Source: Candidatus Gastranaerophilales bacterium (lineage in GTDB: Bacteria; Cyanobacteriota; Vampirovibrionia; Gastranaerophilales; Gastranaerophilaceae). Taken from it: DNA of 64,000 bases. This document shows positions 8,825-20,022 of this stretch, piece after piece (the first letter of the stretch is position 1; each line of letters begins with the position of its first letter). The notes under the pieces are model-generated. The model saw only the letters and a list, made by a program, of their open reading frames with translations. It was not told the DNA's origin and searched no databases. Location of the stretch: positions 1-64,000 of the forward strand of contig CALUVW010000002.1 of NCBI GenBank assembly GCA_944324315.1. The letters are read 5' to 3'. The position numbers and the translations under genes were made by a program.

Positions 8825-9292
8825 ATGGAATTTAATGCGACATTCTTAATTTCTGCAATAAGTTTTATTATATTCACAATTATAATGAATATAATATTTT
8901 ATAAACCTATTGAAAAAATCATGGATGAACGTCAAAAATTTATAAATGACGCAAAAAATGATGCTTTTAATGCTAATACAAAAGCTGATGAAATCTTAAA
9001 AGACAGAGAAACAAGATTGAATCAATCAGTTGCTGATTCAAAAAAACTTGTTGCAGAAAAAGTTAATGAAGCAAACGAAACTTCCAAAGCACTTACGACA
9101 AAAGCTAAAGAAAAATCAAGGGAAGAAATAGCTTCTGCCAAGTCAAATCTTGAACATGAAGCACATATGACAACTGAAGAACTTAAATCTAAAGTTAAAG
9201 ATTTGGCAGAAGTAATATCTTCTAAAGTAACCGGAATTGATACAAAAATTGAAAATCCGAATATTGAACTTGTAAACAGGATATTGAATTAA
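8825..9292 (+). CDS. atpF': F-type ATP synthase subunit b'
   Basis: This 155-residue stator subunit has one N-terminal membrane helix (about 5-27) and a long, Lys/Glu/Ala-rich helix, as in b-type subunits. Having two different b genes in tandem is characteristic of cyanobacteria, chloroplasts and some phototrophic proteobacteria. As the first of the two, after atpE, it takes the b' position. GGAG lies 8 nt before the ATG. It is separated from the next gene by one base. Confidence 0.9.
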   Translation: MEFNATFLISAISFIIFTIIMNIIFYKPIEKIMDERQKFINDAKNDAFNANTKADEILKDRETRLNQSVADSKKLVAEKVNEANETSKALTTKAKEKSREEIASAKSNLEHEAHMTTEELKSKVKDLAEVISSKVTGIDTKIENPNIELVNRILN

Positions 9293-9293
9293 T

Positions 9294-9797
9294 ATGAACG
9301 AATTGGCAAACTTTTGGAACTTAATAGTCGAATCAAATACGTTTAACTTTGCAGTATTGCTGATTATTTTTGCAGTATTGTTCAAAAAATTGAATGTTTC
9401 TGCCGGTATTGAAAAAATTAAACAGGATATCATAAATACGCTCAATAACGTAAAGTCTGAACGAGAAAATGCGAAAAATAAACTTTTTGACGCTCAAAAA
9501 TCTATTGAACATATAAATGAAGATATAAAACAGAGGTTGGATGAAGCTTCAAAAAGAGGCGAAGGAATTGCCAAGCAAATATTATCAAGTACTGATGAGC
9601 AGGTGCAACTTATAGAAAAAAATATTTCAAGAGTTATCAATGCTGAAGAAAAAACTTTATCGGCAAAAATGACTTCAAAAACGTTACAAGCATCAATAGA
9701 ACTTGCCAAACAGCATATTATAAAATCAATAGCAAATAATCCTGAACTTCATAACAAGTTTATTGATGAAAGTATTGAAAATATAGACAAGGTGTAA
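9294..9797 (+). CDS. atpF: F-type ATP synthase subunit b
   Basis: This 167-residue second b-type stator subunit has an N-terminal hydrophobic helix (about 12-32, LIVESNTFNFAVLLIIFAVLF) and a long, heptad-like helical body (about 40-150). It pairs with b' to form the peripheral stalk that holds alpha3-beta3 against the a subunit. It starts one base after the b' stop with AGGAT upstream. Confidence 0.92.
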   Translation: MNELANFWNLIVESNTFNFAVLLIIFAVLFKKLNVSAGIEKIKQDIINTLNNVKSERENAKNKLFDAQKSIEHINEDIKQRLDEASKRGEGIAKQILSSTDEQVQLIEKNISRVINAEEKTLSAKMTSKTLQASIELAKQHIIKSIANNPELHNKFIDESIENIDKV

Positions 9798-9801
9798 TCT
9801 T

Positions 9802-11878
<2,077 letters not shown>

Positions 11879-12062
11879 CGCAGCAGAAAGGAAGTTTATA
11901 AAGCGAAACAGGTGCGAGGGATAAGAAATTCGGTAACCGGTTAACGATGAAAGAATAACCCGAGTGCGTTGACTAAAGATAGCGACAATAACGAAATTTA
12001 AAAAGTTAATGCAAAATAAACGAAAAGCGCCTCGAAAGCAGTTGTAAGCTACGGTATAAAAA
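11879..12062 (+). other. 184-base atpA-atpG spacer of unknown role
   Basis: All other spacers in this operon are 1-38 bases. This one has no open frame, and its G+C content looks higher than that of other intergenic DNA here. It contains the perfect palindrome TAACCGGTTA (11934-11943). The atpG ATG is preceded by an in-frame TAA (12057-12059) and CGGTATAAAAA, with no ribosome binding site. Possible roles are an RNA processing site, a translational control element or an inserted repeat. Confidence 0.5.
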
Positions 12063-12995
12063 ATGGCAAATTTAAAAGACATAAAAAACAGAATACAGAG
12101 TGTTCAAAGCACACAAAAAATTACAAGAGCAATGAAAATGGTTGCAGCAGCAAAGGTTAAAAAGGCTGAAAATACCGTAAAATTATCACGCCCGTTTACA
12201 GGTGAACTTGTTTCGATGTTCAAAAAACTGCTTGACTCTGTGGGGAATTACAGTGCTCAAGGATTGAAAATTAAATCAGCTATAGATAATTACCCTGAAC
12301 TTTTGCAAGTCAGGGAAATTAAAACCGTAGGGCTTCTTGTAATCACATCTAATAAGGGGCTTGCAGGAGCTTACAATGCTAATATTATAAGAAAGACATT
12401 ACAAACAATAAAAGATTATAAATCACAGGGTATAAATACTATTTTGTTTATAGTCGGTCAAAAAGGTGTTTCATCTTTAAAAAGAAAATGCAAAGAACTC
12501 AATTGTGAAATAGCAAAAACTTATTTTGAAACAGCAAATTCTCCGACTCCTGAAGGCGCAAATCTTATCATAGAAGATATTGCGGAATATTTTGTATCTC
12601 ATAAAATAGATAAAATTGAGGTAATAACAACAAGATTTAAGAATATGATGAGTTATTTTGTGGAAAATTGGACAATATTACCGCTTAAAGGATTGCAAGA
12701 TGATGAAGAAAAACTTCATGATAATATTCTTGATCCTTTAATGGAATTTTTGCCTGATATGCATAATATTTTACAAAAAGTTGTTCCTATGTACATGACA
12801 AATATTCTTTATCAGTCGCTTTTAGAAGCACAGGCAAGCGAACTCGCCAGCAGAATGACTGCAATGTCTGCAGCAACAACAAATGCAGAAAAAATGATTA
12901 GTGAACTTTCAATAGAATACAACAAAACAAGACAGTTTGCTATCACACAAGAAATTATAGAGGTTGTATCAGGCGCAAATGCTCAAATCGGCTGA
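12063..12995 (+). CDS. atpG: F-type ATP synthase subunit gamma
   Basis: The central rotor shaft (310 residues) begins with the family start MANLKDIKNRIQSV.STQKITRAMK and ends with the C-terminal helix signature containing AMSAATTNAEKMI and NKTRQ...ITQEIIEVVSGA. It closes the operon here; beta (atpD) and epsilon (atpC) are not downstream, matching the split F1 genes of cyanobacteria. No ribosome binding site is visible. Its TGA is immediately followed by the stop codon of the convergent gene, with no room for a terminator. Confidence 0.96.
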   Translation: MANLKDIKNRIQSVQSTQKITRAMKMVAAAKVKKAENTVKLSRPFTGELVSMFKKLLDSVGNYSAQGLKIKSAIDNYPELLQVREIKTVGLLVITSNKGLAGAYNANIIRKTLQTIKDYKSQGINTILFIVGQKGVSSLKRKCKELNCEIAKTYFETANSPTPEGANLIIEDIAEYFVSHKIDKIEVITTRFKNMMSYFVENWTILPLKGLQDDEEKLHDNILDPLMEFLPDMHNILQKVVPMYMTNILYQSLLEAQASELASRMTAMSAATTNAEKMISELSIEYNKTRQFAITQEIIEVVSGANAQIG

Positions 12996-14657
12996 TTACA
13001 TATTATTGCTTAAAAATACCATATTTTCAGGTTTTAACATATTTTGATATTGCAGTGACGACTTATTTTGAGTATTCTCTGTTGCTTTTTGTTCTGCCAG
13101 TTTTGCCTTTCTTCTAACCTCAGATTTATTGGTCATATAAATGTTTAGTTTTGGAATGCCGACACCAAGAATTAAACCAGAATACAAGTATCCGGCAACT
13201 TGAGCCAAACTTAAAATACGCAATTTCTTTTGGGTTCCTTTCCTTATTGCATCAGGAACTCGTGAATCTGCTAATTTCTTCAACATTTGTTTAAACGTTA
13301 AAGCCTTACCGTTCTCAATTGTATCAATATTAGCAGCTTTTAAACCTTTATGCAGTATTTCATCCCTGCTAAACATCGGAGCTTTTATTATTTTATTAAA
13401 GAAACCTTTTCCATGTTCTTTTTCACTGTAATTCAACAAACTGGTATCCATAGCATTAGCTGTCATTTTAGCTACAAAATTTCCTAACACAAGCCAGTTA
13501 AAGAACCCAAGAACATCTTTAACAGCAGATTCACGGAGTTCATCTTTATCACGTGCTGCCATAAAACGAGACATAATAGTCATACCGTAAATAAACTTAA
13601 ATTGATCCAGTGTCGGTACAAGTCCTTTAAATTGTATTTTCTTTAATAAACCGTTAACTCCGCCTTTTAAGCCTATTGTAGCGAGTATGCCTCCACCAAA
13701 TACAGCTGCTGTTGCAACTTTTAATAATTTAAAACCTACAGAATTATCTTTTTGTCTGCCTTCAACTCCCACAAAACCGTCACTGCCTGTTTTCTTTTTA
13801 GTCAAATATATATTTAACGGTTGAATTGACATTCCAACAGCAGAAGCGATACCCAAACCAAGCATTGAACGGTGTTTATTCATTTTTTTCAGTGCATTTA
13901 AGTAAGAATTTTTAGAAATATTTTCATTAAATGCATTTTTAATATTTGAATTTTCACTGTTAAATGTTTTGGTCACATTATAGACACTGTCTAAAAGATT
14001 AGACAATGATGTAGGCAAATGATTTTCAGACAGCCTGAAAGAACTTTCTGAACCGGTAGCATGAGTAATAACAGATTGAAGATATGCTTTCAAATCTTTT
14101 GGAATTGTATTTGGAGCATATTCGTAATTTAATGCATCAGATAATTTTTTAACGACTTTGTTTAAACATTCTTCCGGAAGTTTAACCCAATCATCATTAA
14201 TACGAGTTTCAGCATTTTTGAACAGCTCTTTTAAATAAGCATTTAATGGGGCTGTATTACCTGTTTTTACCTGATTATCCCAAACTTTACCCAATATTTC
14301 CAAAGTTTGGTCATCAGTAAACATCTTATATGCTTTTACGCCATATTTTCTGTCAAGAGCAGCAGCAAGAAGAAAACCTGCAATTGTACCATAAACACCG
14401 ACTAAAGAATGATTTATTGTTCCCGAGGCCTCTCTCCTTCCTGTTTCCATACCAGCAGCAGGACCTCTGTTTATAAAATCAATAGTAGTTCTTGGAAGTA
14501 CCATTGACCCGATATCTACAGCATTAGCACCCCATGCCTGATTTGTTTCTAAAAATCTCAATCCTAGTGTAAATGCATCAAATGCACCGGTAAATTTAAC
14601 TTTACCGGAATCTTTATTCTCAGTATTTAGTTGGGGTATAATCGGTTGAATATTCAT
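12996..14657 (-). CDS. uncharacterised membrane protein, paralogue of the neighbour at 14670-16397
   Basis: This 553-residue protein has a polar N-terminal tail ending in KVKFTG (20-25) and several hydrophobic segments (about 80-100, 265-285, 315-345, 385-405 and 485-505). It shares a series of motifs with the next gene in the same order: VDIGSMVLPRT, RREASG, SIQPLNIYLTKK, IQFKGLVPTLDQ and SRFMAARDKDELRESAVKD. These define a protein family that I cannot name. AAAGGAAA sits upstream of ATG 14657. A Gln/Lys-rich C-terminal tail follows the last helix. No catalytic motif is evident. Confidence 0.75.
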   Translation of the reverse strand: MNIQPIIPQLNTENKDSGKVKFTGAFDAFTLGLRFLETNQAWGANAVDIGSMVLPRTTIDFINRGPAAGMETGRREASGTINHSLVGVYGTIAGFLLAAALDRKYGVKAYKMFTDDQTLEILGKVWDNQVKTGNTAPLNAYLKELFKNAETRINDDWVKLPEECLNKVVKKLSDALNYEYAPNTIPKDLKAYLQSVITHATGSESSFRLSENHLPTSLSNLLDSVYNVTKTFNSENSNIKNAFNENISKNSYLNALKKMNKHRSMLGLGIASAVGMSIQPLNIYLTKKKTGSDGFVGVEGRQKDNSVGFKLLKVATAAVFGGGILATIGLKGGVNGLLKKIQFKGLVPTLDQFKFIYGMTIMSRFMAARDKDELRESAVKDVLGFFNWLVLGNFVAKMTANAMDTSLLNYSEKEHGKGFFNKIIKAPMFSRDEILHKGLKAANIDTIENGKALTFKQMLKKLADSRVPDAIRKGTQKKLRILSLAQVAGYLYSGLILGVGIPKLNIYMTNKSEVRRKAKLAEQKATENTQNKSSLQYQNMLKPENMVFLSNNM

Positions 14658-14669
14658 GCTATTTTCCTT

Positions 14670-16397
14670 TTATGAAGTGATAAATGACTTAAATGCAGTA
14701 TTATCTTTTATTATTGATTCAGAAAATTTGTAAGTTGAAGGTGTGTCATGTTTTTGTGCAGCATTATCTGAATTTATAGTCGTTTCCGCATTTGCATCGG
14801 CTTTTTCGGCTTTTAGTTTTGCCAGTTCTTCTGCATGTTTTTTGTTTGTAACAGCCCTGTTATATAAAGGAATAAACACGCCTAGTGCAATCAAAGAGAA
14901 GGCAATATTACCTATTTGGCAAACAGTTCTTAAATTTTTATCTCTAACGGTAACAAGTTCATCTGAAGATTTTATAGCTGTATGTTTTGCCCAATCCCAG
15001 AATTTTCTCAACGCATTAGCATCTTTGGATGGTTCTTTCAGTCTGTTTATTAAATGTACTTTTTTAGTACCGTCTTTGCCTTTATTATAAATATATTCAA
15101 TTAGAGTTGCAATACCTTTAGAAACATAATCTCCGAGGAAATAAAGACTTGCAAATGTTGCAATATCTCTGACTGTTGCTTCACGTAATTCATTTTTATC
15201 TTCTGAAACAGCCATACGGCTTGCAAACGTAGCGGTAGAAATTATTCTAGCCTGATCCATAGTCGGGAACAGTCCTTTAAATTGTAAAATATTTTTCAGA
15301 GAAGGACGATCCATAAACATTGACAGGGCTGCAACACCAACCATAGAAGCAATAGATATGAATTTCTGCTTTAACAACTCCTGTTTTTCTTTTGGAGTTA
15401 AAATCTTATCTTCCTTGCGGTCTTTAAAATCCGTATAAATAGGAGCACCTTTTTTACCAGAAGTTTTTCGTGTAATCCATCTGTTTATAGGTTGCATTGA
15501 AATAGCGAGAGGAATAATGATACCTAGCCCTGCAAGACTTTTTACATTAACTAGTTTTACAGCTTTTGAAATATATTTAGAGGATTTTTCGGCAGTATTT
15601 ATACCTTCTTTTTCAAATGCTTTATGCAAGTCAACAAAATCTTTTAAATAGCCCTTCAAATCTTTTGAAAGATAGCCGTCATGACCATTCAGCCTCAAAT
15701 GTTCTGACATATGTGAAGCTTTTACAATTGTGTTATATCCTCTGTTGAAAAGCACAGAGCTATGTTTTTTCAAACGGGAAGATTTTGCAATTTGTTTAAC
15801 ACCTTTAGAAATAACCGCGTTATTTGAGCCGTCCTGAATAAATTTTTTATCAAGAATCTTACCGTCAACACCTGACAAATCTTGCATAAAGGCATTCAAA
15901 GCATTCTCCAGTCTGACAGAGCCTTTGCCTTTAGCATTTATTAGATATTTTTGTACAATTTTTAAAGATTCTTCATTAGCCCAGACATTTGACAGATTTG
16001 CTTTTCCAAAACCTTTCATAACAGGTAGCTGTAAAAGCCAGGCAGCCCCCATAACAATAAAGCTTGGAATTAAACAGTTTACAATTAATCCGGAAGATTC
16101 ACGACGAAAAGCCTCCATACCGGCATAAACATTTAATTCTCTTTTTGCCGGATTACCGTTTTCATCAGTTCTTTTTGATCCTGCATAAGTTTCAACGAAT
16201 GAACGCGGAATTATTGCAGTGGACAAATCAAGAACAGAAACATTAACCATAGGCTGCTGTTCACATTTCTGAACCAAGCCCATAGCCAGATTACCAAGTC
16301 CCGTAAATGACGGATTCTTGATATCTTTATTCCCTTTTTGTTTCAATGGGGTATATTTATTACTATCTACACTACCTAATCTTAAATTTTCAATCAT
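14670..16397 (-). CDS. uncharacterised membrane protein, paralogue of 12996-14657
   Basis: This 575-residue protein starts at ATG 16397; an in-frame GTG 30 bases upstream would add ten residues without homology. It carries NPSFTGLG near the N-terminus, VLDLSTAIIPRS, FRRESSG, SMQPINRWITRK, LQFKGLFPTMDQ and SRMAVSEDKNELREATVRD, all aligning with the downstream neighbour. Predicted membrane segments lie near residues 105-125, 280-300, 345-365, 405-420 and 510-530. The C-terminal tail is Ala/Lys/Glu-rich. The two genes are 12 bases apart and probably co-transcribed. Function is unknown; similarity to any transport or enzyme family is not visible. Confidence 0.75.
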   Translation of the reverse strand: MIENLRLGSVDSNKYTPLKQKGNKDIKNPSFTGLGNLAMGLVQKCEQQPMVNVSVLDLSTAIIPRSFVETYAGSKRTDENGNPAKRELNVYAGMEAFRRESSGLIVNCLIPSFIVMGAAWLLQLPVMKGFGKANLSNVWANEESLKIVQKYLINAKGKGSVRLENALNAFMQDLSGVDGKILDKKFIQDGSNNAVISKGVKQIAKSSRLKKHSSVLFNRGYNTIVKASHMSEHLRLNGHDGYLSKDLKGYLKDFVDLHKAFEKEGINTAEKSSKYISKAVKLVNVKSLAGLGIIIPLAISMQPINRWITRKTSGKKGAPIYTDFKDRKEDKILTPKEKQELLKQKFISIASMVGVAALSMFMDRPSLKNILQFKGLFPTMDQARIISTATFASRMAVSEDKNELREATVRDIATFASLYFLGDYVSKGIATLIEYIYNKGKDGTKKVHLINRLKEPSKDANALRKFWDWAKHTAIKSSDELVTVRDKNLRTVCQIGNIAFSLIALGVFIPLYNRAVTNKKHAEELAKLKAEKADANAETTINSDNAAQKHDTPSTYKFSESIIKDNTAFKSFITS

Positions 16398-16698
16398 AAT
16401 AAATATAGTCTGGTCTAAGTTACACACACATTATAACAATGACACAAACATATTAAAAGTCGTCAAAGAAAAAAATTGCGTCTTATAGTCAAAATGTTAA
16501 AGAGATATTAAGAACACAATTTGATTTATTTTTTAAAAATAAAAATATATTAAACAAAATTTTATATTATTTTATAAAAATCCCTAAAAAAATAATTAAG
16601 TTCAGGCAGTATATGCAAAATAAATAGTAAAAAAATATGTAAAGAATTGTAACAATTTTTATATAATAGAAATATGAAAAATTGTAATAAGTAAAATA
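16398..16698. other. AT-rich 301-base intergenic region
   Basis: The region holds no open frame of note. It contains an HLR1-like direct repeat (16636-16653). A TATAAT read on the minus strand at about 16420-16430 could serve the 14670-16397 gene with a leader of about 30 bases. Another TATAAT on the plus strand (16662-16667) has no convincing -35 box. Confidence 0.5.
16636..16653 (-). promoter_or_regulatory. HLR1-like direct repeat (possible RpaB-type site)
   Basis: On the minus strand this reads GTTACAAT-TC-TTTACATA, two KTTACAWW half-sites ten bases apart. This is an exact fit to the published HLR1 consensus bound by the cyanobacterial response regulator RpaB. It lies about 240 bases upstream of the membrane-protein gene starting at 16397. 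A second exact fit is at 39785-39802. No regulator gene is in the window. Confidence 0.5.
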
Positions 16699-18096
16699 CT
16701 AAGTTTGAGTTTTTATAAATTCAACAGCCTGCTCTTTTGTCATGACATCTCCTGAAATTTGAGCTTCATGCAATGCAGACATAATCTCTCCTAATTTACG
16801 TGAAGGTTTTATATCAAGTATTTTCATTACATCATCACCGCTCAAGAGTTTTGGCAAAGGTTTTAATGTTTCTCTTGTTTCAAGATAAAATTTTATGAGC
16901 ATATTTAAAGAGTTTATATTACGTTCTACAATGTCATCAGTTATCTCAGGTCCTCTTGCTGATAATCTGTCTGCTTGAGCTAAAATAATATTGTCAATAG
17001 AATTTACATCCATTTTTCTGACATAACGCATCATTATTTTCTCGGTAATCTGCGGTGAAGTCATTACATGGGAAGGGTAAATATGATATTTTATCATTGA
17101 AGAAATATACTGGATTTGCTTATTTGAAAAATGAAGTTTTTTCAAATAATCGATAGCCAGCGTTGCTCCAACATCATCATGCTTAATAAATCTATGCTTG
17201 CCTTCTTCTATTGTCCAGGTCGAAAATTTTCCAATGTCATGCATAAAACCTGCAAGTTTCAAATGTGCAAGACGCGGGAAACCACCAAAATCAATTCTTT
17301 CTAAATGTTCCTTTACAGGTTCTGAATTATTTTCATATAGAATTTGAATTTGCTTTACAGTCTCAATGGAATGGTGGAAAAGATCCAGATGATGATGAGC
17401 ATTGGGCGGAACTTGTTTTAATTCGGCAACAAAAGGGAATATCTCTTCTAAAATCCAGGTTTTGTTCATATTTTCTAAGGCTTTATGCGCATATTTCCCG
17501 CTGAAAAGTTTCATCAGTTCATAATTAATTCTTTCAACAGCAGGTTCCTTAATTAACGATGAATACTTGCAAACCGCATTAATTGTCTCAGGAGCAAGTT
17601 CAAAACCATATAGTGCCTGAAATCTATAAACTCTCAACAATCTTAAAGGATCATCCACGAAATTATGCTCATTTACATAATTAAGGCATTTATTCTTTAT
17701 ATCTGTAACTCCTCCAGATATATCTATAATTTCACCTGATCTAATATTTACAGCAATAGAATTAATCGTTAAATCCCGTCTCATTAAATCTTTTTCAATA
17801 GAATCTCCGACAGGATTAGTAACGTCTATATAATTTATCTTATCAGGAAGCACCAATCTGTAAATTTTATTCTCTTCATCTAGAGGAACATAAGATGCCT
17901 CAAATAAATCTGCTAATTTTAAAGCAAAAGATTTTGCATCTTCATCCATAACAATAATATCTCTGTCTGTACTTTCCAGATCCATATAATAATCACGTAC
18001 TGTACCGCCGACAAGATATATTTGATTGTCGAAACTTTCAACTATTTTTGAAATTATATTATCAGATTTAATTTTTTCTATAATTATTGAATTCAT
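16699..18096 (-). CDS. cca: tRNA nucleotidyltransferase (CCA-adding type) with HD domain
   Basis: This 465-residue class II nucleotidyltransferase matures or repairs tRNA 3' ends. The head domain shows LVGGTVRDYYM (28-38), the metal-binding DRD (44-46) and RRDLTINSIAVN (about 110-121). The neck follows with DDPLRLLRVYRFQA. The C-terminal half carries an HD phosphohydrolase domain with HDIGK (about 290), as in CCA-adding enzymes having 2',3'-cyclic phosphodiesterase or phosphatase activity. The start overlaps rsmE by 29 bases, with TAGGAAAT upstream of the ATG inside rsmE. An A-adding or poly(A) polymerase variant cannot be excluded. Confidence 0.92.
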   Translation of the reverse strand: MNSIIIEKIKSDNIISKIVESFDNQIYLVGGTVRDYYMDLESTDRDIIVMDEDAKSFALKLADLFEASYVPLDEENKIYRLVLPDKINYIDVTNPVGDSIEKDLMRRDLTINSIAVNIRSGEIIDISGGVTDIKNKCLNYVNEHNFVDDPLRLLRVYRFQALYGFELAPETINAVCKYSSLIKEPAVERINYELMKLFSGKYAHKALENMNKTWILEEIFPFVAELKQVPPNAHHHLDLFHHSIETVKQIQILYENNSEPVKEHLERIDFGGFPRLAHLKLAGFMHDIGKFSTWTIEEGKHRFIKHDDVGATLAIDYLKKLHFSNKQIQYISSMIKYHIYPSHVMTSPQITEKIMMRYVRKMDVNSIDNIILAQADRLSARGPEITDDIVERNINSLNMLIKFYLETRETLKPLPKLLSGDDVMKILDIKPSRKLGEIMSALHEAQISGDVMTKEQAVEFIKTQT

Positions 18097-18817
18097 AAAT
18101 TATATTTCCTAAAGCTACAGTAACAGCAGTATCTGCCTTGAGTATAAGATTACCTAAAGTAAGCATAGGTATATTCTTACTTTTAAAAAGATTAAACTCT
18201 TTTTGAGAAAAACCACCTTCTGGTCCGATTATTACAATAAGTTTTTCATCTTTTTTAATTGGATAATTGCTGCAATATTCATGCAGAGTCAAATCAGTAT
18301 AACGCTCACAAAAAGCTACAATTTTAAAATTAGAATCTTTTAAACTCAGTATTTTTTCAAGCGAACTAAGCTCATAACATTCCGGAATATAAGCTCTTTC
18401 ACACTGTTTTGAAGCTTCATACATAATTCTTTGCCATTTTGGAATTTTCTTTTTGATAACAGATTCGGCAAGAGCACAATTATCAGTATACACAGGGTAA
18501 ACAGCATCTGCACCGAGTTCGGTTGCTTTTTCAATAACTCTTGACTGTGCATCACTCCTGAGCGGGCTTTGCGCAAGATATAGTCTAAAATCAAGCCTTC
18601 TACAAGACTTATAACTATTTTTAACACTAACTGTTATCTCCTTATTACTAATATCATCAACAACAGTTTCGTATTGAATTTGATTTTCGTCAATTAAAAG
18701 GAGATTTTCACCTTTTTTAATACGCAAAGATTTTGCAATATGAGAAAAATTTTCTTTATCCGAAATAATAATTTTATTATCTTTAATATCATTTGAAGAT
18801 ATAAAAAAATGCGGCAT
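18068..18817 (-). CDS. rsmE: 16S rRNA m3U1498 methyltransferase
   Basis: This 249-residue SPOUT-class methyltransferase modifies U1498 in the small ribosomal subunit. It has an N-terminal PUA-like domain (residues 1-70) and the SAM-binding trefoil knot with IIGPEGGFSQKE (about 196-207) and LGNLILKADTAVTVAL (about 221-236). AAGGAG precedes the ATG by 7 bases. It is the first gene of a two-gene unit with the overlapping CCA-adding enzyme. Confidence 0.95.
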   Translation of the reverse strand: MPHFFISSNDIKDNKIIISDKENFSHIAKSLRIKKGENLLLIDENQIQYETVVDDISNKEITVSVKNSYKSCRRLDFRLYLAQSPLRSDAQSRVIEKATELGADAVYPVYTDNCALAESVIKKKIPKWQRIMYEASKQCERAYIPECYELSSLEKILSLKDSNFKIVAFCERYTDLTLHEYCSNYPIKKDEKLIVIIGPEGGFSQKEFNLFKSKNIPMLTLGNLILKADTAVTVALGNIIYEFNNYRKN

Positions 18818-18941
18818 TACAACTCCTTTAAGTTAATTTTAACACAAATATAAGATATCATATTTTATGTAACATTTTAAGCAAAATAATAGCAAAAATT
18901 TTTATTTTGAAGTATTATAAAAGTAACAAAGGGGATTTATC

Positions 18942-20018
18942 GTGACGAAAGATAACAAAAATGAAATGATTATAGGCATACCGCGCGGAATGTCTTTTTA
19001 TCACAACTATCCGTTTTATTACGGTTTTTTTACTGACCTTGGAATTAAAATAGTACTTTCTGATACTACTACCAAACAAACAATGACAAAAGGTTCGGCA
19101 CTTGTTGTAACAGAAACATGTCTGCCGATTAAAATTTATATCGGACACGTTTTGAATTTAATTGATAAAGGTGTGGATAAAATACTTGTACCATCTATAC
19201 AATCTATTGCACCCAAAATTTACAATTGTTCTAAAATCAGAGGTTTGCCTGATTTAGTGCGTAATGTAGTAAAAAAAGATTTTACAATGATTGAAGCAAC
19301 ACTAGATAAATCTGAAAAAAATCAAGGGATATACGAATTTTTGCAAGAAATGGTTGCTCCTTTCGGCATCACTGATATGGAACAAATCAAAAAAGCTTCT
19401 AAAGCTGGATGGAGAACATATAATAACTTCCATATAATGTCAAAATCAGGCATGAGTTACAAAAAAGCTATGAATTATGCTCTGCAGGGAAAAGTATTTA
19501 TTGAAAGTCAAACAAAAGAATTTCCAATCTCAATAGCATTAATTTCGCATGGCTACAACATTTTTGATGAACGAGCATCCATGAAAATATTTGATAAACT
19601 TGAAAAAATGGATGTGAAAGTATATTCATCACTTCAACTTTCAAATGAACAAATGGACGATGGCATAAAATCCCTCGGACAAGACATGTACTGGGCAAAT
19701 GAACGAGAAATGACAGGTGCTGCAGGACATTATATGAAAGACAACAAAATTGACGGTTTAATTACTGTTACTGCATTTGGATGCGGGCCTGATTCTCTTA
19801 TGATTGAGCGTATTACAAGAAAAGCCAAGCGATTCAATAAGCCGTTACTTAATCTGACAATTGATGAACAAACCGGCGAAGCAGGATTTATAACACGTCT
19901 TGAGGCGTTTGTTGATATGCTTTTCCGTAAAAAACGCGCAAAGATAATAAACAAAATAGAAATTAACGGCGACAGTTCATATATTCCGAATACAAATTAT
20001 ATTGAAACGAAAAAATAA
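18942..20018 (+). CDS. acyl-CoA dehydratase activase-related protein
   Basis: This 358-residue protein belongs to the DUF2229-like family linked to 2-hydroxyacyl-CoA dehydratases and their activators. The N-terminus MIIGIPRGMSFYHNYPF is typical. Probable Fe-S ligands are Cys in TETCLPIKIYIGH (about 66), YNCSK (about 98) and AFGCGPDS (about 278). Family members are Fe-S proteins related to the dehydratase D component; their reaction is not settled. Start is GTG 18942 with AAAGGGG before it. Dehydratase subunits and the ASKHA activator are not adjacent, so it stands alone here. Confidence 0.75.
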   Translation: MTKDNKNEMIIGIPRGMSFYHNYPFYYGFFTDLGIKIVLSDTTTKQTMTKGSALVVTETCLPIKIYIGHVLNLIDKGVDKILVPSIQSIAPKIYNCSKIRGLPDLVRNVVKKDFTMIEATLDKSEKNQGIYEFLQEMVAPFGITDMEQIKKASKAGWRTYNNFHIMSKSGMSYKKAMNYALQGKVFIESQTKEFPISIALISHGYNIFDERASMKIFDKLEKMDVKVYSSLQLSNEQMDDGIKSLGQDMYWANEREMTGAAGHYMKDNKIDGLITVTAFGCGPDSLMIERITRKAKRFNKPLLNLTIDEQTGEAGFITRLEAFVDMLFRKKRAKIINKIEINGDSSYIPNTNYIETKK

Positions 20019-20022
20019 ACAT

